Source of the DNA: Alteromonas sp. ASW11-130
GTDB lineage: Bacteria > Pseudomonadota > Gammaproteobacteria > Enterobacterales > Alteromonadaceae
NCBI RefSeq assembly: GCF_026183735.1
Contig: NZ_JAPFRE010000016.1
Location: forward strand, 62,001 to 126,000
DNA: 64,000 nucleotides
Direction of reading: 5' to 3'
The position numbers and the translations under genes were made by a program. Of this stretch, positions 36,265 to 46,216 are shown in pieces. How positions within the stretch are numbered: position 1 is the stretch's first letter; the number at the start of each line of letters is the position of its first letter. Under the pieces are notes generated by a model. That model worked only from the letters and a program-made list of their open reading frames with translations. It did no database searches and was not told the origin of the DNA.

Positions 36265-37134
36265 ATGGCAAATGTTAACGCAATGACAGTGGATGTTGAA
36301 GAATACTTTCAGGTAGAAGCTTTCGCACAAGATATTGCAATAAGCGAATGGTCGAAATATGAATCACGTCTTGCATTACAAATGGAAAAACTACTTTCAG
36401 TTTTTGCTCAGACAAATGTTAAAGCTACGTTTTTCACGTTGGGCTGGATAGCCAAAGCCCATCCGGGCGTGGTTAAACAAATTGTTGCTCAGGGGCATGA
36501 AATTGCTAGCCATGGATTTATGCATCAGCATTTGTCAAAGCAAAACGCTGACGTTTTTTTTGAGGATATTTCAAAAGCCAAATCTTTGATAGAAGATATT
36601 GCCGGATGCGAAGTGAAAGGGTATCGCGCACCGTGTTTTTCGATAAGCGCCGACAATGACTGGGCGCATGATTTAATTGCAAAAGCGGGCTATGAATATA
36701 GCTCAAGTAGCTATCCAATAAACCATGATTTGTATGGCGTGCCCAATGCACCTAAACATCCCTATAAGCTTGCCAATGGGCTATTGGAAATCCCGGTTAC
36801 CACTGCTATGTGGAGAAACAGAGTGTTTCCTGCTGGGGGTGGTGGATATTTTCGTTTACTCCCCTTCGCTGTTTTTAATTGGTTGTTTCAAAAAAGCGAT
36901 GTGAATGCGGTAGCCAATTTTTATACTCATCCTTGGGAGTTTGATCCTCAGCAGCCAAGGATCCAAAGTAATTTTAAATCTAGCTTCCGCCACCACGTTA
37001 ACCAGCGTAGTGCGCTTAAAAAGCTTACTAAGCTCTGTGAACGGTATAATTGGACGTCTATGGCTGATGCCTATTTACCGAATACCTATCCCCAACTAGG
37101 TACATGGGAAAAGGTAGCAAATGGTGACTATTGA
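36265..37134 (+). CDS. XrtA-associated polysaccharide deacetylase (second)
   Basis: This 289-residue NodB-fold deacetylase is of the XrtA-associated type (TIGR03006). The N-terminal TVDVEEYFQ and the SHGFMHQHL histidine pair are the metal site; YRAPCFS is the conserved arginine segment; the C-terminal THPWEFDPQQPR is typical of this subfamily. It lacks a signal peptide. It is divergent from prsT, and its stop overlaps by 7 bp the stop of the convergent GNAT gene. Confidence 0.92.
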   Translation: MANVNAMTVDVEEYFQVEAFAQDIAISEWSKYESRLALQMEKLLSVFAQTNVKATFFTLGWIAKAHPGVVKQIVAQGHEIASHGFMHQHLSKQNADVFFEDISKAKSLIEDIAGCEVKGYRAPCFSISADNDWAHDLIAKAGYEYSSSSYPINHDLYGVPNAPKHPYKLANGLLEIPVTTAMWRNRVFPAGGGGYFRLLPFAVFNWLFQKSDVNAVANFYTHPWEFDPQQPRIQSNFKSSFRHHVNQRSALKKLTKLCERYNWTSMADAYLPNTYPQLGTWEKVANGDY

Positions 37135-38150
37135 TTTCGTTTGAACCACCAAAGCAAAATTAACTTTTTGATTGGACTAATTTTCTTAGGTAAGCAACAA
37201 AGGCCAAATTTCTTTTGTTTTTTGTTGCCCCACTTATATTTATACGCTTCGTCTCCGCGTAAGAAATCAACCTTGTTAATCTTCAACTCTTTAAAATGAG
37301 TGAAAATTTGTTCAAGTAAAATCATGCCGGGTGAATATTGCCGAAAGTCGGGGTTAATTACGGGAACAAAATAGTAAAGACATTCGTTTACTTTAAACCC
37401 CAGATGCGCAGCAACAATTTGTTCGTCCAACTTTATACTTGCAATATGTAGTGTATTACCACAATCTTTAAGCAGTTTTTGTATATCATCCCTGTCATTA
37501 TAGTTTGTTAGTGCACCTTCTCCATGCCTGTCAGCATTCTTGTTTAGAATCCAACCAACTAACGTTCTGTCGTAACCTGAATCAAGTGAGGTCACGAAAT
37601 TGCCTTTTTCCTCCAGTTTTCTTCGGCGTCGGCTGGCATCTCCAATCACTTTCTTTTTTATGGGGCCAAGTTTTTCTGCATAACTGACATGTTCCCAACG
37701 ATTGAATTTTTTAATTGTGCCAAATCGTTTAGCACTGCTTACAACAACACTTGTAAGGTGATGATCGGGATTGTGCAAAAAAACTGGCAGAGATTTGAAT
37801 GCAGAATAAGATAAAGCCGAAAACGCTGCGTCTAAATAATCACTTAAAAGAAAGCGTGAACTGCCAAGTAGTGATTGATAATCGGTAAAGCGCTGACAAA
37901 GATGGACTAATCCCTCAATACGCATTTTATGTATCACGACTTTTTTAGCCAGCGGTAAAATGGCCACACACTCTTCCTGATCCCATATTGATAAAATAAT
38001 AGGTTGTGCTACATAGCTCGCTTGTTTTACACACCAATGAAAGTGGATAAAAGGTAAGGTATTTTCTTGCTCTTGTAGTTTCAACCAATGGTGTTCGAGC
38101 TCTGCAAAAGCTGAGTGGCCCAAGTGAATTTTAGTTTGTAGCTTACTCAT
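37128..38150 (-). CDS. CelD/BcsL-like GNAT acyltransferase
   Basis: This GNAT-fold protein of about 340 residues resembles the CelD/BcsL acyltransferases of polysaccharide loci (segment SRRRRKLEEKGNF, then an acceptor region with HLGFKVNECLYYF). A longer frame starts at 38216 inside the previous gene. The ATG at 38150, which forms TGATG with that gene's stop, is preferred. It may N- or O-acylate a sugar or attach an amino acyl group. It is the last gene of a leftward, translationally coupled operon that starts with the GT2 gene. Confidence 0.78.
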   Translation of the reverse strand: MSKLQTKIHLGHSAFAELEHHWLKLQEQENTLPFIHFHWCVKQASYVAQPIILSIWDQEECVAILPLAKKVVIHKMRIEGLVHLCQRFTDYQSLLGSSRFLLSDYLDAAFSALSYSAFKSLPVFLHNPDHHLTSVVVSSAKRFGTIKKFNRWEHVSYAEKLGPIKKKVIGDASRRRRKLEEKGNFVTSLDSGYDRTLVGWILNKNADRHGEGALTNYNDRDDIQKLLKDCGNTLHIASIKLDEQIVAAHLGFKVNECLYYFVPVINPDFRQYSPGMILLEQIFTHFKELKINKVDFLRGDEAYKYKWGNKKQKKFGLCCLPKKISPIKKLILLWWFKRNQ

Positions 38151-39475
38151 CAGGGGAGTTGGCTCGCGACGAATGGCCCTATCCGGTTCGCTAACCAAAC
38201 AGGGATGCGCTGCCATAACGCAATAGCTAATTTAAACTTAGGATTGTCTGGATTAAGGCTTTGCTCATTATTTTGAGCTGTAGCTAAGCTGTACCAATAA
38301 TGTTGAACTGGAACTGCGCCCCATTGTTTTTTAAATCGATAAGTACCCGCATCTTGGGTAGAGCGACCAAAATCGAACCATTTAAATTTCTCAGTTATGG
38401 CGTATTTCAAAATATTGTCATACATCCACATATTGATATTCATTTTGTTGGCAGAACGTAAAGTAGAAGCCCAGGGTATTTCCATTATGTCCTGGTGGGT
38501 GGTTAGAAATGCGGCCCCCACCGCTTTATTGTTGACATACACTACCGCGATTCGAGCGCTGCTTTCCAACTTGATTAGCAGCGAGCGGAAAAATGATTTG
38601 TGCTCCACCGGGGTACCCAAATCTCGCATGTTAGTTGAGAAAACCTTATAAAAGTCGTTGAGTAGCTCTTCACTTCCTACCTTAAACTCAGGCGAATACT
38701 CTTCCGCTTTTTTGGCCTGCGCTCTTACCTTAGCGCCTACCTGTTTCTCGAAAATAGATACTGTCTCAGGTAATGCTCTAAGCATAGACACTTTCTTCGT
38801 AGACGCCTGTCTGTCAATTTTGGTAGAGGTTCTGATTTCAGCGTACTTATCATCTACCGACCGGGCATGTTGATCATACGCCTCTATTAGTGATGCGAAG
38901 ACGCGTTTGCATGAAGTTATGGGACCCCCATAGTTAAAGAATGGCAGGGAGACCGCAAATTGACCAAAAAGTGGGGTTGTCATTCTTACCACTGGCATGC
39001 CTCCAATTAGTTCACCGTCTTGGGACCATGCGCCAAAAATTTCGTATTTTAAATGAGGTTGAGTTTTGTAAAACTCATAAATAGCTTTAGAGTGATAAAG
39101 GGACGCGTGCTTCGCTTGAGCGACGTAATCCCACCACGTATCCTTTTCATTTGAAGAAACTAATTTTTTGACGCTGATTTCCCCTGAGTAGGTTTCTTTC
39201 AAAGGTCGGAATAGAGGAGGGAATGGGCGTACGTCCTTTTGTGTATTCTTTTTCGATTTAGTTGCCTTTACCCGGGCCTTTAATTCAGCCTCGGATTCTT
39301 TCAACTTTTCACTGACGCCTTGCATCGATTGGATAAGCGCTTGATGCGCATCGCTGCCAGTTGTCACATCTTTAAATTGTCTGGCAATTTGTCCTTTTTT
39401 TTCTTTCAATTCTTTAATGAGCAGTTTGAGCTCTTGGTTTTTATTGCACATTTGATTATTAGCTTGCTCACTCAT
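38150..39475 (-). CDS. FemAB-type XrtA-associated GNAT protein
   Basis: This 441-residue protein has a FemAB/GNAT-like core that matches the XrtA-associated TIGR03019 family (segments LPFFNYGGPI and DFGRSTQDAGTYRFKKQWG). A charged coiled-coil of about 95 residues is fused at the N-terminus, which is longer than the usual family member. FemAB-like proteins transfer amino acyl groups from tRNA in Gram-positives; the XrtA members have no proven substrate. Its start overlaps the aminotransferase stop by ATGA. Confidence 0.88.
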   Translation of the reverse strand: MSEQANNQMCNKNQELKLLIKELKEKKGQIARQFKDVTTGSDAHQALIQSMQGVSEKLKESEAELKARVKATKSKKNTQKDVRPFPPLFRPLKETYSGEISVKKLVSSNEKDTWWDYVAQAKHASLYHSKAIYEFYKTQPHLKYEIFGAWSQDGELIGGMPVVRMTTPLFGQFAVSLPFFNYGGPITSCKRVFASLIEAYDQHARSVDDKYAEIRTSTKIDRQASTKKVSMLRALPETVSIFEKQVGAKVRAQAKKAEEYSPEFKVGSEELLNDFYKVFSTNMRDLGTPVEHKSFFRSLLIKLESSARIAVVYVNNKAVGAAFLTTHQDIMEIPWASTLRSANKMNINMWMYDNILKYAITEKFKWFDFGRSTQDAGTYRFKKQWGAVPVQHYWYSLATAQNNEQSLNPDNPKFKLAIALWQRIPVWLANRIGPFVASQLP

Positions 39476-40674
39476 AAAGCCGGAACCTGACGTAATTCAC
39501 TATAATAAGGGGAAAGAAGTTTAGCCATTTGCAACGCATGATCATAGGTTACACCGGCGTGTACCGGTAATGTAAAAAAACCATTCGCAATGCTATCTGC
39601 AATCGGCGTCGGAAACGGCTGCTCGACTCGTTGCGCAATATCATCAATAGTAGAAAGTGGTTTCTCATACATTGCAGACGCGCCGAGACCATATTCATTG
39701 CATTTGGCGACAATTTTGTCTCTTACTTGCTTGTTGACGGCTAGCATGGGAAAACGTAATAAACGTTTGTCAGTACCCTGTTGAGACCACGCGAAGGGGA
39801 TATTTAACTTCAGAAAATCCATGACTTGGGTGGACTGTGATAGATATTTCAAAGCCGCCCACCGACTTAGACCAATTTTTTCTTTGTCCAGGGATTCAAT
39901 ATTTTCAAGTGGATGAAAAGTAGTAGCACCCAACTTCAAGAATGGAAGCCTGCAAAGCATTCCATACGGCAGTGGATGGCATATAAAATTAAAAATATGC
40001 GCTTTTATTCTCGTAGAATATCCCACGGCAGTTGAATGGTCATCGTCGGCGGTTCGTTGAACGTTGTCAAACCACTCATTATATTGTTTTTTCCACGCTA
40101 CCAATCCACCACCTAACATATTAACTGGCTTTCCTCTACCAAACGATGCGATGAAAAAATCACAATGCTGCGTTTCTGAAGGCAATATATATTGGCTAAA
40201 ATTTTCTAAATTAGCCGCACGTACAGTCGGATCCTCATGTTCAGGAAACCACTGAGCATTGTCCTCAATTATGTAAACATTATCGGCGAGTACGTCTCTT
40301 AAAGGTTGAATGGGCATAGATATACCTACAAGCGATGGACAAATGACCGCTAATATTTCACCTTTAAGTGAGTTAAGCTGCGTAAGGTCGTATTGGTAAC
40401 TTGCAGCGTCAAAATCAACAATTACAGCTTGAGTGCGCGCGAATTCACATGCTGCTACTAGGTCAGGACATGCATATCCCGGAATTATTACCTTTCGTTT
40501 TGGGTTAGCCGAGTGCTGTACGAGTCTTGTTAATATTAATCCTAATGCTGCCGTGCCTGAATTCAAGAAAGTATGCGCAAAACCCAAAAAATTAATTGGT
40601 TCAGGTTCTCGCGTAAATTTCTTAGTACTGGTAATCAACGGCGTCCCCACTGGGGGAAGTTGAGTTAAACTCAT
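39472..40674 (-). CDS. DegT/DnrJ/EryC1-like aminotransferase
   Basis: This PLP-dependent aminotransferase of about 400 residues is of the DegT/DnrJ/EryC1/StrS sugar type. The N-terminal LNSGTAAL loop, the EDNAQ aspartate and the FGRGKPVNMLGGG lysine region are present. A longer frame begins at 40692. The ATG at 40674, overlapping the GT2 stop as ATGA, is preferred. It probably aminates a keto-sugar nucleotide, though the sequence is divergent enough that a non-sugar substrate is possible. No dehydratase gene lies nearby to make the keto-sugar. Confidence 0.8.
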   Translation of the reverse strand: MSLTQLPPVGTPLITSTKKFTREPEPINFLGFAHTFLNSGTAALGLILTRLVQHSANPKRKVIIPGYACPDLVAACEFARTQAVIVDFDAASYQYDLTQLNSLKGEILAVICPSLVGISMPIQPLRDVLADNVYIIEDNAQWFPEHEDPTVRAANLENFSQYILPSETQHCDFFIASFGRGKPVNMLGGGLVAWKKQYNEWFDNVQRTADDDHSTAVGYSTRIKAHIFNFICHPLPYGMLCRLPFLKLGATTFHPLENIESLDKEKIGLSRWAALKYLSQSTQVMDFLKLNIPFAWSQQGTDKRLLRFPMLAVNKQVRDKIVAKCNEYGLGASAMYEKPLSTIDDIAQRVEQPFPTPIADSIANGFFTLPVHAGVTYDHALQMAKLLSPYYSELRQVPAL

Positions 40675-41819
40675 CGTGCAGAAGGCTGCCAAACGGCCAT
40701 TCGTTTACCAGATAAGAACTGGATCCCAGCATCAAATAACGCCACATTCACTTGCGTAAAAAAGTAAATAATTTTAACCACGGAAATTTCTCTAAAGGAC
40801 GCGGCCCAATGCGCGAACAGCGCGGTGCCATAAAAAAGTATCTGAGCGATATAAGCCAACGTATAAATCATTTCACCTTCTTTCATGCAAAAAGGGGTGA
40901 TGATAAACAAGGCGAGTAGAGTCCAGGGAACGGTCCAGCGTAATAATTTGTGACTTATTACTTGAAATGCAAAAGCGCCAAACTTAAATGGATTTAAAAC
41001 TTCAGGATGACGCTCAAGCGCTGTCATACCTCTGATAACAGTACGAATTTTTCTCGCATACTCTTTGCTAGGATCAGCCAGATCTGTATAGAAACCCAAC
41101 ACATCAGGCGCGGTAACCGCTTTGTAATCTGACTTGGCACAATTTAAAGCCGTGTTGAAGTCACTCGGGGAATGGATATCCCAGTCAGCACAAACTTCTA
41201 CTCTAGCCGCGAAAAAGGAGCCGCTTAAGCCCACCAGTCCTGCGAGTAACGATTCTTGTTTGCGTAACCACATTTCATATTTAACATAGGCGCCTTCACC
41301 GGCAACCGTGCCATCTTTGCTGACGAATCTGTCTTCACTGCTGATAGCACCTACTTGAGGGTCACTAAAGTATTGAACGAGTTTTAATATTCCATCTTCT
41401 TCTATTCGGGTCGCAACATCCGAGAAAACGATAATACCTTCATCAACAGTCTTAATAGCCTGCAATTGTGCATTTTCTTTTCCTAACCGGTCTTGTGCAC
41501 GGACGAGCTTTACGCCGCGTTCTGCGTATGTTGCTACGATTTCATCGGTGCCGTCGGTAGAGCAATCGGACGCAACTAACATCGTTAATTTTTCTGAGGG
41601 GTAGCGAAGTGATAGGGTGTTTTCTATTTTCTCACTAATCCGTTTCTCCTCATTGAAAGCGGTCACAATAATGGTCACCTGTGGTAATTCTTCTTCTGAG
41701 AACTCCTGGCGATAGTGCGATGGTAAACTTCGAAACTTTACCAATAAAGTGAGCGCTAAAGGATAGATGAAATAACTAAAAACAGAGAGTAGCAATAGAA
41801 GCCAAAACAGAAACGTCAT
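40671..41819 (-). CDS. Membrane-bound GT2 glycosyltransferase
   Basis: This 382-residue GT2 enzyme has an N-terminal transmembrane anchor, the GT-A core (VTIIVTAFNEE, ASDCSTDGTDE, FSDVATR) and about three C-terminal transmembrane segments. It is membrane-embedded and may extend the lipid-linked unit at the cytoplasmic face. It is the first gene of the leftward operon GT2, aminotransferase, FemAB, GNAT, with start/stop overlaps at each junction. It is divergent from the exosortase gene. Confidence 0.9.
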   Translation of the reverse strand: MTFLFWLLLLLSVFSYFIYPLALTLLVKFRSLPSHYRQEFSEEELPQVTIIVTAFNEEKRISEKIENTLSLRYPSEKLTMLVASDCSTDGTDEIVATYAERGVKLVRAQDRLGKENAQLQAIKTVDEGIIVFSDVATRIEEDGILKLVQYFSDPQVGAISSEDRFVSKDGTVAGEGAYVKYEMWLRKQESLLAGLVGLSGSFFAARVEVCADWDIHSPSDFNTALNCAKSDYKAVTAPDVLGFYTDLADPSKEYARKIRTVIRGMTALERHPEVLNPFKFGAFAFQVISHKLLRWTVPWTLLALFIITPFCMKEGEMIYTLAYIAQILFYGTALFAHWAASFREISVVKIIYFFTQVNVALFDAGIQFLSGKRMAVWQPSAR

Positions 41820-41912
41820 AATACTTAATTTTATACCTCAAAGTTATGCTTATACTTTACCCTGCCGAATGCTATATTCGCAATCAATGATTTAGATGTC
41901 ACGTATCAACGA

Positions 41913-41940
41913 TTGCACAAAATCAGTGAATGAGTATTAT
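41913..41940 (+). promoter_or_regulatory. Putative sigma-70 promoter of the exosortase gene
   Basis: TTGCAC at 41913-41918 and TATTAT at 41935-41940 are separated by 16 bp, 67 bp ahead of the exosortase start. No other good pair was seen in this gap. Confidence 0.4.
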
Positions 41941-42007
41941 ACCAGCAGCCGTTGCCTCTTCCTTACAGAATGAAAAGGCCTAGAAGTTAATAGAATAAGT
42001 AGCATTC

Positions 42008-43468
42008 ATGGAAAAAGATCGTAAATTCCCGCCAATTATGTTGGCATTTTTGTTATTCAGTGTATTTGGTGCTGTCAGCTACCTCATAATTCCAGACACT
42101 TTTCTTTCAATGCATACGCTTTGGTCCCAGAACAACCAAACTTACTCTCACGGATATATTTTATTAGCATTTGTGGGTTACGCACTTTTTGTCGATAAGC
42201 GCTGGCTATTTCAACACCCATCATTTTTAGCTATTCCACTTGCATTATCTGTTGGCATTGTATGGGTAGCATCAGACGCTGTTCAAGTGCGTCTTATTCA
42301 ACAAATGCTGCTTCCAGTATTGGTATTCGCCGCTATGCTGGTGATGGTGGGTCTGAAAAATAGTTTGAAAGCATTAATTCCTGTGTTAGCCCTTTACCTG
42401 GCTATCCCCGTATCTGATTTTCTGATTACACCACTTCAAGATCTCACCTCCTTCGTGGTTACATATCTGCTCAAGTTACAGGGAATTACTGCGTATATTG
42501 AAGGTTATGATATCCACCTTCCGTATGGAATCATGCGCATATCTGGTGGATGTGCGGGACTTAATTACTTACTTGCCGGGGTGTGTATCGGGATTTTTTA
42601 CAGCTACCTTAATTTGCGTAAAACATCACTTAAAATTTGGGCGATAACGCTTATTGTCATTATTGCATTGGTAGGCAATTGGATACGCGTTTGGTGGCTT
42701 ATCCTCATTGGATATTACAGCGAAATGGAAAGCAGCCTCGTTCACGAACATGGTTTTTTCGGTTGGGTGATCTTTGCGTTCCTTGCGGTAGGCTACTTTA
42801 TCTATATGCGCAAACTTGAGGCCAAAGATACTGAGTTTGAGTCAACCGATCATATTAAAGGCGAGCTAAAACCTACGGTAAAGCTAGTGGCTATATTCAC
42901 ACTCACGTTAATTTCTTTTGCCGCTGCGCCGTTATATGTGCGTTCGCAGAATACACATAGCAATGACATTCAGTCGCTTACGGTGCAATTACCGCAGAAA
43001 TTATCCTCACTAAATGAAGTAGACGGAGAACCTGGCGACTACGGAATCAATATCGAAGGAGCAGACTTTGCTTACCTTTATCAAGGAACGATAGATGGAT
43101 TAAACGTAACCCTAGCCGTTTTAGCATTTAAAGAACAGAAGCAAGGAAAGGAGCTCATCTATTTTGCTAATCGATTTGGCGATGGGATTAGAAGGGGAAC
43201 CACAATGGCGTTTGACTCGCATCGCATCAATGCCGCAATGTTCCCCAATGAGACAGCTATTTCGTATTGGGGATATAAAGTAGGAGATACCTTTACCACA
43301 GGGGGATTAGAAACCAAATTATCTCAGCTGAAACAAGTATTCTCTTCGCCGATAGCGAGTGCCGTTGTCCTGCATGTTTCTTGTGAACGATATTGCAATG
43401 GACTGAAAGTCGAGAAACAACGCCATAGCGATATTGTGCAGGCGCTGGCACGAATAGAAGTGAAATAG
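42008..43468 (+). CDS. xrtA: Exosortase A with fused EpsI domain
   Basis: This 486-residue inner-membrane protein is the exosortase of the locus. About eight transmembrane segments carry the catalytic residues: Cys182 in SGGCAGLNYL, Arg227 in NWIRVWW and a histidine in HEHGFFGW (His246 or His248). An EpsI domain follows (about residues 290-486), as in XrtA-type enzymes. Exosortases are thought to cut PEP-CTERM signals and pass the protein to the cell surface. Its presence here strongly implies substrates elsewhere in the genome. It starts a rightward group with a GT4 gene 3 bp after its stop. Confidence 0.94.
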   Translation: MEKDRKFPPIMLAFLLFSVFGAVSYLIIPDTFLSMHTLWSQNNQTYSHGYILLAFVGYALFVDKRWLFQHPSFLAIPLALSVGIVWVASDAVQVRLIQQMLLPVLVFAAMLVMVGLKNSLKALIPVLALYLAIPVSDFLITPLQDLTSFVVTYLLKLQGITAYIEGYDIHLPYGIMRISGGCAGLNYLLAGVCIGIFYSYLNLRKTSLKIWAITLIVIIALVGNWIRVWWLILIGYYSEMESSLVHEHGFFGWVIFAFLAVGYFIYMRKLEAKDTEFESTDHIKGELKPTVKLVAIFTLTLISFAAAPLYVRSQNTHSNDIQSLTVQLPQKLSSLNEVDGEPGDYGINIEGADFAYLYQGTIDGLNVTLAVLAFKEQKQGKELIYFANRFGDGIRRGTTMAFDSHRINAAMFPNETAISYWGYKVGDTFTTGGLETKLSQLKQVFSSPIASAVVLHVSCERYCNGLKVEKQRHSDIVQALARIEVK

Positions 43469-43471
43469 CCT

Positions 43472-44551
43472 ATGCATATTCTCCATATAGCATCCGGAGA
43501 TTTATGGGCTGGGGCTGAAGTTCAGATATTCAGCCTGCTGTCACAACTTGTAAAAAATAGCCAACAAGTTAGTGCTATTGTCTTTAATGAAGGAAGACTG
43601 GCTGATGAATTGGCAGCTGTTGGAATAAATGTGGTTGTGATTCCTGAATCGAAGTTCGGTTTTAAAGGGCTTATTCAAGAAGTTAGACACACCCTGCTGT
43701 CATTAGAGCCAGATATTGTGCATACGCACCGTCAGAAAGAGCATATTGTAGGCAGTATCGCAAATAGAATAAGCCTACGTGTCCCTTGCGTTCGAACTGT
43801 ACATGGCAGTCCTGAGTTCTCACCTTCTTTTAAACAACGGGTTCAGACAGCGCTCGATATTTTCTGCGGACGATATTTACAACATGCCGTTATTTCGGTT
43901 GATGGCGAATTGACGAAAAAACTTGCAGCTCGATTTTCCCGGAAGAAAATATCTACTATTCCAAATGGAATAGATATCGCTGACACGTTAAATAAAGCGT
44001 CACAATATCAGCAAGTGTTAGACGAAAACGTAAAGCACGTGGCAATTGTGGGGAGGCTCGAACCAGTCAAGCGCGTTGATTTGTTTTTGCAGATGGCAAA
44101 TATTATGTTGCAATCGAGAGATCGACAGATGGCGCTACAGTTTCATGTTTTTGGCAGTGGAAGTTTAGCAACCGAACTGGCGGATTTAGCGAAGCAACTT
44201 AGCGTATTCGAGAATGTAACCTTTCACGGTCACACTGATGCTATCCAAAGTTGGATAAAGCAACTAGATGTAGTAGTGATGCCCTCTGATCATGAAGGTT
44301 TACCGATGACAGCGCTTGAATGCTTAGCTCTCGCTAAGCCATTGGTAGCGCATGCAGTGGGGGGACTGATTCCACTTTTAAGCGAAGCCTTTCCATCAGG
44401 GTTAGTGGAAGAACACACACCGGCAGCCTATGCCGAAGCGACGTTTAAGGCGCTATACGCAGAGTCTACCATCAAACTGCCTTCGCAATACGACGCTGCT
44501 GAAAACGCCCGACACGTTACTTCGCTTTATCAGGCACTTATTTCAGCTTAA
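43472..44551 (+). CDS. GT4 glycosyltransferase (first)
   Basis: This 359-residue GT-B enzyme is of family 4. The N-terminal GDLWAGAEVQIF and the C-terminal VMPSDHEGLPMTALE (the EX7E region) are typical. It is the second gene of the exosortase transcript, so it is likely tied to the XrtA core. Its stop overlaps by 4 bp the stop of the convergent sulfotransferase. Confidence 0.92.
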   Translation: MHILHIASGDLWAGAEVQIFSLLSQLVKNSQQVSAIVFNEGRLADELAAVGINVVVIPESKFGFKGLIQEVRHTLLSLEPDIVHTHRQKEHIVGSIANRISLRVPCVRTVHGSPEFSPSFKQRVQTALDIFCGRYLQHAVISVDGELTKKLAARFSRKKISTIPNGIDIADTLNKASQYQQVLDENVKHVAIVGRLEPVKRVDLFLQMANIMLQSRDRQMALQFHVFGSGSLATELADLAKQLSVFENVTFHGHTDAIQSWIKQLDVVVMPSDHEGLPMTALECLALAKPLVAHAVGGLIPLLSEAFPSGLVEEHTPAAYAEATFKALYAESTIKLPSQYDAAENARHVTSLYQALISA

Positions 44552-45153
44552 AACGTATAATTAAATTGCTCAACATCTTTTGCGAACCATTTTGCTACCA
44601 CCAGTTGTGTTTCATCATCATAATAGTCGCGATAATTACCACGTTTAGATTTTTTAACGTGAGGTAGTGTGGCATTAATGTTAAGACGCTTAGCAACATC
44701 GTTGAATCCTTCGCTTAAATTTTCGAAGCGAAGGATTTCGTCTACCAGCAGGTTGCCGTCTTCATCTGCGATCCAATCTAGCTGAGGCATAAACATTATT
44801 GGTTTATCGTAGTATTCTGGATTATTGTCACCATAGGCGAGCTTTACCCATTGCCTAAAATCGATATTCTTATCGGCCAAATTGGTCTGATTGGTTTTAA
44901 CCCGGTAACGATAATGCGATACCACCTTGTCCCAAGGGTTACGAACAATAGCAAAGGTAAATTTCTTGTCCCATTGGCTTCTTCCCAACTCCGCGATTTT
45001 TTCTAATGCGGTTTCGTGTTCAAATGGTAAGCCCAACGCCTTCTCTACGCTACTTCCACCTGTTTTGTTGATATGGATGAATATAAATTTATCCAAATAG
45101 CGTTGTTTTAAAACTTTTGCTTTATGTTTTGCTTTACTCAGAATACCTTTCAT
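44548..45153 (-). CDS. Sulfotransferase family 2-like protein
   Basis: This 201-residue protein resembles the Sulfotransfer_2 family of carbohydrate sulfotransferases. The 5'-phosphosulfate loop is FIHINKTGGSS at about residues 24-34 and the 3'-phosphate site is IVRNPWDKVVSHYRY. It has no signal peptide, so it acts in the cytoplasm with PAPS, presumably on a lipid-linked intermediate. It is one of five sulfotransferase-like genes in this locus. Confidence 0.9.
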   Translation of the reverse strand: MKGILSKAKHKAKVLKQRYLDKFIFIHINKTGGSSVEKALGLPFEHETALEKIAELGRSQWDKKFTFAIVRNPWDKVVSHYRYRVKTNQTNLADKNIDFRQWVKLAYGDNNPEYYDKPIMFMPQLDWIADEDGNLLVDEILRFENLSEGFNDVAKRLNINATLPHVKKSKRGNYRDYYDDETQLVVAKWFAKDVEQFNYTF

Positions 45154-45222
45154 TAGCTTTTTACCCCCAGACTGTGGATGGGTTTGTTAACGCTAAAATC
45201 TTTTGCTTCGCTGAATTATTCA

Positions 45223-46062
45223 TTACTCAGAGGGTAAACGCTCATAGTTTAGTCGATCTAGCATGTAGCCTGCCACATCGTTAACAATTGATATATCAGC
45301 TTGCGATAGTTTGCTGATACTGCTCTGATTCATATCTTTAACGCTGTCGTTTCTTTCGTGGATCGAAAAATTTTCATTACGTACATCCGGAAACGCGGGA
45401 AGCGACAAAAACTCTGCAATTTTATTCAGTTCTTGCTGCGGAGACGAGGCTAAATCTTCATATCGTAATAGATGAAATTTCTTAAGATGCTTTGCATCGT
45501 CTAACATAATCTCATTACTACGAGCCCACTGCCATGCAGATTTTTCCATCGGCCAACCATCTTTCATCGCCTTGGGATCGCCTTTTCTGGAAATACCTTC
45601 TGCTACGGCATAACCATTTCTGACAATTCCAATGAAGTGAGCATTTTCAAAATGCTTCTGAAACCAGCGGGTTCTGCCAGTATTTGGTGGGGATTTTTCG
45701 ACCAACACCTTTTTCTTTAGATTTAAACGCATTCCCCACTCTTTTTTGATGCGAATAACGTCGGGGCCTTCATCGTTCTCCGTCAGTCTAAAAATATCTT
45801 CCCGGTCAACCCACATTCTTGGAATACCCAGGTCGTAATCTTTTTTAAACTGATCGGTGATGAAATGACCTTCGGTTGGAAGCGCTGACATATCGGGGTG
45901 ACGCCCCATCAGTTCGGACAGCAGTGTAGTACCAGAATTATAACAGCCAACAATGAACACCCATTTATCTGGGTGGGGTATTGGTTTGGCTGCAATCTTA
46001 ACTTCTCGAAGAATATTACCTAGTGCTTCTCGGGTAACTTCTTTGAATCGGGTTCCTTTCAT
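45223..46062 (-). CDS. Sulfotransferase family protein
   Basis: This 279-residue protein has the sulfotransferase P-loop GCYNSGTTLL at about residues 40-49 and the 3'-phosphate site IVRNGYAVAEG. It belongs to a different subfamily from its neighbour at 44548, as judged by motif sequence. It lies upstream in the same direction, 69 bp from that gene. It likely sulfates another position of the same glycan. Confidence 0.88.
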   Translation of the reverse strand: MKGTRFKEVTREALGNILREVKIAAKPIPHPDKWVFIVGCYNSGTTLLSELMGRHPDMSALPTEGHFITDQFKKDYDLGIPRMWVDREDIFRLTENDEGPDVIRIKKEWGMRLNLKKKVLVEKSPPNTGRTRWFQKHFENAHFIGIVRNGYAVAEGISRKGDPKAMKDGWPMEKSAWQWARSNEIMLDDAKHLKKFHLLRYEDLASSPQQELNKIAEFLSLPAFPDVRNENFSIHERNDSVKDMNQSSISKLSQADISIVNDVAGYMLDRLNYERLPSE

Positions 46063-46216
46063 ATAATCAACTTCAAATTTTTAGCCAATGATAAATGAAG
46101 TGATGAGAAGTTCAACTATATGTAGTATCTTTACGCGCTATTCTATGCGGCAAGCAATAGTAATGTATATATTCGATTTATTTAACCAGATACTATAGGT
46201 TGGTAAGGGTAAAACG

